A DNA stretch of 5,412 nucleotides from Alphaproteobacteria bacterium (lineage in GTDB: Bacteria > Pseudomonadota > Alphaproteobacteria > Rhizobiales > Xanthobacteraceae). Of this stretch, positions 4,713-5,412 are shown piece after piece (positions within the stretch are counted from its first letter, which is position 1; each line of letters opens with the position of its first letter). The position numbers were made by a program, and so were the translations under genes. The notes beneath the pieces were generated by a model. That model had not been told where the DNA came from and ran no database searches. It worked only from the letters and a program-made list of their open reading frames with translations. Where the stretch lies: the NCBI GenBank assembly GCA_005884855.1, contig VAZS01000108.1, positions 1 to 5,412 on the forward strand, read 5' to 3'.

Positions 4713-5412
4713 ATGATCGGCGCGCTCGCCCGTAAATTTTTCGGCTCCGCCAATGATCGGCGGGTCAAGGGATATCAATCCCGCGTCGACGCCATAAATG
4801 CCCTTGAGCCCGAAATCGCTGCGCTGTCGGACGAAGCGTTAAAGGCCCGCACCGCCGAATTCCGCAAACAACTCGCCGACGGCAAGACGCTGGACGACAT
4901 TCTGGTTCCGGCCTTCGCCACCGTTCGGGAGGCCGCCAAGCGCACGCTCGGCCAGCGGCATTTCGACGTCCAGTTGATCGGCGGAATGGTGCTGCACGAA
5001 GGCGATATCGCCGAGATGAAGACCGGCGAAGGCAAGACGCTGGTGGCAACGCTTGCGGTTTACCTCAACGCGCTGGCCGGCAAGGGCGTCCACGTCGTCA
5101 CCGTCAACGACTACCTCGCCCGGCGCGACTCCGAATGGATGGGGCAGATCTACAACTTCCTCGGCCTCAGCGTCGGCGTCATCGTCCATGGCCTGGATGA
5201 CGCCGAGCGTAAGGATGCCTATTCGCGCGACATCACCTACGGCACCAACAACGAGTACGGCTTCGACTATCTGCGCGACAACATGAAGTACCGGCTCGAG
5301 GACATGGTCCAGCGCGGCCACTTCTACGCCATCGTCGACGAGGTCGATTCGATTTTGATCGACGAGGCGCGCACCCCCTTGATTATTTCCGGCCCGCTCG
5401 ACGACCGTTCGG
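4713..5412 (+). CDS. secA: SecA, preprotein translocase ATPase (N-terminal part, cut by window end)
   Basis: SecA is the cytoplasmic motor that uses ATP to push unfolded preproteins through the SecYEG channel. The window holds 233 codons plus one base of a gene normally about 900-950 codons long. Visible landmarks of the first nucleotide-binding domain are the adenine-contacting [10 protein letters not shown] (82-91), Walker A MKTGEGKT (102-109), [17 protein letters not shown] (128-144), the [18 protein letters not shown] block (174-191), and the Walker B/DEAD region [21 protein letters not shown] (207-227). All key residues are present and no frame break is seen. The frame is open to the window edge. 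It is divergent from the exported isomerase, consistent with a protein-export locus. The downstream preprotein-binding and C-terminal domains are outside the window, so integrity there is unknown. Confidence 0.97.
   Translation, partial: MIGALARKFFGSANDRRVKGYQSRVDAINALEPEIAALSDEALKARTAEFRKQLADGKTLDDILVPAFATVREAAKRTLGQRHFDVQLIGGMVLHEGDIAEMKTGEGKTLVATLAVYLNALAGKGVHVVTVNDYLARRDSEWMGQIYNFLGLSVGVIVHGLDDAERKDAYSRDITYGTNNEYGFDYLRDNMKYRLEDMVQRGHFYAIVDEVDSILIDEARTPLIISGPLDDRS

Noticed and set aside
4839..5321. Minus-strand 160-codon frame opposite secA
   Set aside because: It is antisense to a clearly conserved SecA reading frame with all ATPase motifs.
1..5412. New defence, secretion or other accessory system
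   Set aside because: All intact genes belong to well-known housekeeping families in a typical alphaproteobacterial order; only the left edge shows foreign DNA, and it carries no gene in view.

Overview
The window looks like chromosomal DNA of a GC-rich alphaproteobacterium in the Bradyrhizobium/Rhodopseudomonas group (Nitrobacteraceae). This rests on three things: the residue-level look of SecA, ArgJ and ComF, the strong G/C preference at third codon positions, and a palindromic repeat (TGGCCGGG…CCCGGCCA, reading 'MAGxVPAI' when translated) that I know as very common between Bradyrhizobium genes. No database was searched, so this placement is recognition rather than measurement.

Layout, left to right. 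Bases 1 to about 171 are AT-richer DNA that I cannot assign to a gene; they look like the end of an insertion element and they cut off the 3' part of comF (minus strand, 147-662). A 125-bp divergent gap follows, holding a perfect 13-bp palindrome. Next is a plus-strand NDUFAF5/BioC-like SAM-methyltransferase-fold gene (788-1633). It converges, with an 11-bp gap and a shared hairpin, on the minus-strand pair argJ (2052-3293) and mutT (1645-2055), whose stop and start overlap by 4 bp (GTGA). Upstream of argJ is a 168-bp gap with a 14-bp perfect palindrome and an inverted pair of the dispersed repeat. Then comes a minus-strand exported parvulin-type peptidyl-prolyl isomerase (3462-4376). A 336-bp divergent control region follows, and finally the first 233 codons of secA (4713 to the window end, plus strand).

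How the genes relate. SecA drives proteins through SecYEG, and the divergently transcribed parvulin has a Sec signal peptide and should help such exported proteins fold, so these two form a plausible export/folding pair around one control region. ArgJ (cyclic arginine biosynthesis) and MutT (oxidised-nucleotide clean-up) form a translationally coupled housekeeping pair with no obvious shared pathway. The methyltransferase-like protein may act in complex I maturation, by analogy with NDUFAF5. ComF here is very probably dead, because the phosphoribosyltransferase half is missing.

I do not see a new defence, secretion or mobile system in this window. The items most worth a second look are the comF truncation junction, the degenerate SAM motif of the methyltransferase-like gene, the inverted repeat that adds a false in-frame extension to argJ, and the back-to-back TTGACAG boxes between the isomerase and secA.
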